Shown here: piece by piece, positions 5,823-6,050 of the stretch
Layout of the letters: the number at the start of each line of letters is the position of its first letter
Position numbering within the stretch: position 1 is the stretch's first letter
NCBI GenBank assembly: GCA_017940445.1
Contig: JAGAYQ010000113.1
Location: 1 to 6,050, forward strand
Origin: Pyramidobacter sp.
GTDB taxonomy: Bacteria > Synergistota > Synergistia > Synergistales > Dethiosulfovibrionaceae
DNA: 6,050 nucleotides
Direction: 5' to 3'
The notes under the pieces: generated by a model
Told to the model about the DNA's origin: nothing
The model's input: the letters and a program-made list of their open reading frames with translations, nothing else
Database searches by the model: none
Translations under genes and position numbers: made by a program

Positions 5823-6050
5823 CTACTTGCGCTTGTCGAGCAGGGGCAGAATGCGCTTATGCAGCAGCATCCAGCCGATGACCGTGGCGCCGACGGCGTA
5901 GGCGGCTCCCAGGCCGACGGTGATCCACACGTTGCTCAGGGCCAGCATGGGAACGGCCGCGGGGAAGTAGGTGGAAGTCAGCAGCGCTGTGGTGCCGTTG
6001 TGCACGCCGTGAGCTTCCATGGCCACGCTCTGCGCGTCAGGATCCATGGC
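5823..6050 (-). CDS. C-terminal end of an unrecognised integral membrane protein, cut by window edge
   Basis: The frame is open from the right edge to a TAG stop at 5825-5823, giving about 75 residues. An internal ATG at 6047-6045 exists, but there is no room to judge a ribosome site, and the frame continues to the edge, so I treat it as the end of a longer gene. The visible part has a hydrophilic start (DPDAQSVAMEAHGVHNGT), a hydrophobic stretch around ALLTSTYFPAAVPMLAL, a membrane helix VWITVGLGAAYAVGATVIGWMLL, and a basic tail HKRILPLLDKRK that would stay in the cytoplasm by the positive-inside rule. It looks like the last helices of a multi-pass transporter. I cannot name the family. It is convergent with the LysR/DUF551 unit and insulated from it by the terminator. 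Confidence 0.75.
   Translation of the reverse strand, partial: AMDPDAQSVAMEAHGVHNGTTALLTSTYFPAAVPMLALSNVWITVGLGAAYAVGATVIGWMLLHKRILPLLDKRK

Noticed and set aside
1..6050. CRISPR arrays, tRNA/rRNA genes, insertion sequences or attachment sites
   Set aside because: No regularly spaced repeats, cloverleaf-like sequences, transposase motifs or terminal repeats were seen on reading the window.

Overview
The window is high-GC bacterial DNA with dense, short-spaced genes, strong Shine-Dalgarno sites (AGGAGG type) and sigma-70-like promoters. Nothing in it fixes the taxon. The combination of high GC, a YfcC-family carrier and an anaerobe-style gene set would fit a gut or oral anaerobe such as a member of Synergistota, but that is only a guess.

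Layout from left to right. (1) Positions 1-904, minus strand: the N-terminal ~301 residues of an adenine-specific DNA methyltransferase of the type III Mod kind (DPPY motif), running off the left edge. It has its own promoter (TTGCCA-17-TATAAT) with an inverted repeat between the -35 and -10 boxes. A ~160-base low-GC patch lies inside the gene. (2) A minus-strand intrinsic terminator at 964-1007 separates it from the next unit. (3) Positions 1066-4259, minus strand: a two-gene operon. The promoter-proximal gene encodes a 580-residue cytoplasmic PHB-depolymerase/feruloyl-esterase-like alpha/beta hydrolase. The second gene encodes a 462-residue YfcC/DcuC-family membrane carrier. A small hairpin lies in the 62-base gap between them. 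(4) The AT-rich region 4260-4407 carries back-to-back promoters that share the perfect dyad TTGACAGGTCAA. (5) Positions 4408-5739, plus strand: a LysR-type regulator, followed after 18 bases by a small membrane-anchored protein with a DUF551-like domain. (6) A bidirectional terminator at 5769-5812. (7) The C-terminal end of an unrecognised integral membrane protein on the minus strand, running off the right edge.

How it may work together (inference): the LysR protein probably controls the divergent hydrolase-carrier operon and itself through the shared dyad. The carrier would move an organic acid or amino acid that is substrate or product of the cytoplasmic hydrolase. The most unusual features are the hydrolase, which looks like two hydrolase folds in tandem with the first lacking a nucleophile serine, and the low-GC mosaic patch in the methyltransferase. 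No CRISPR array, tRNA, rRNA or insertion sequence was seen, and nothing here proves a new defence or mobile system.
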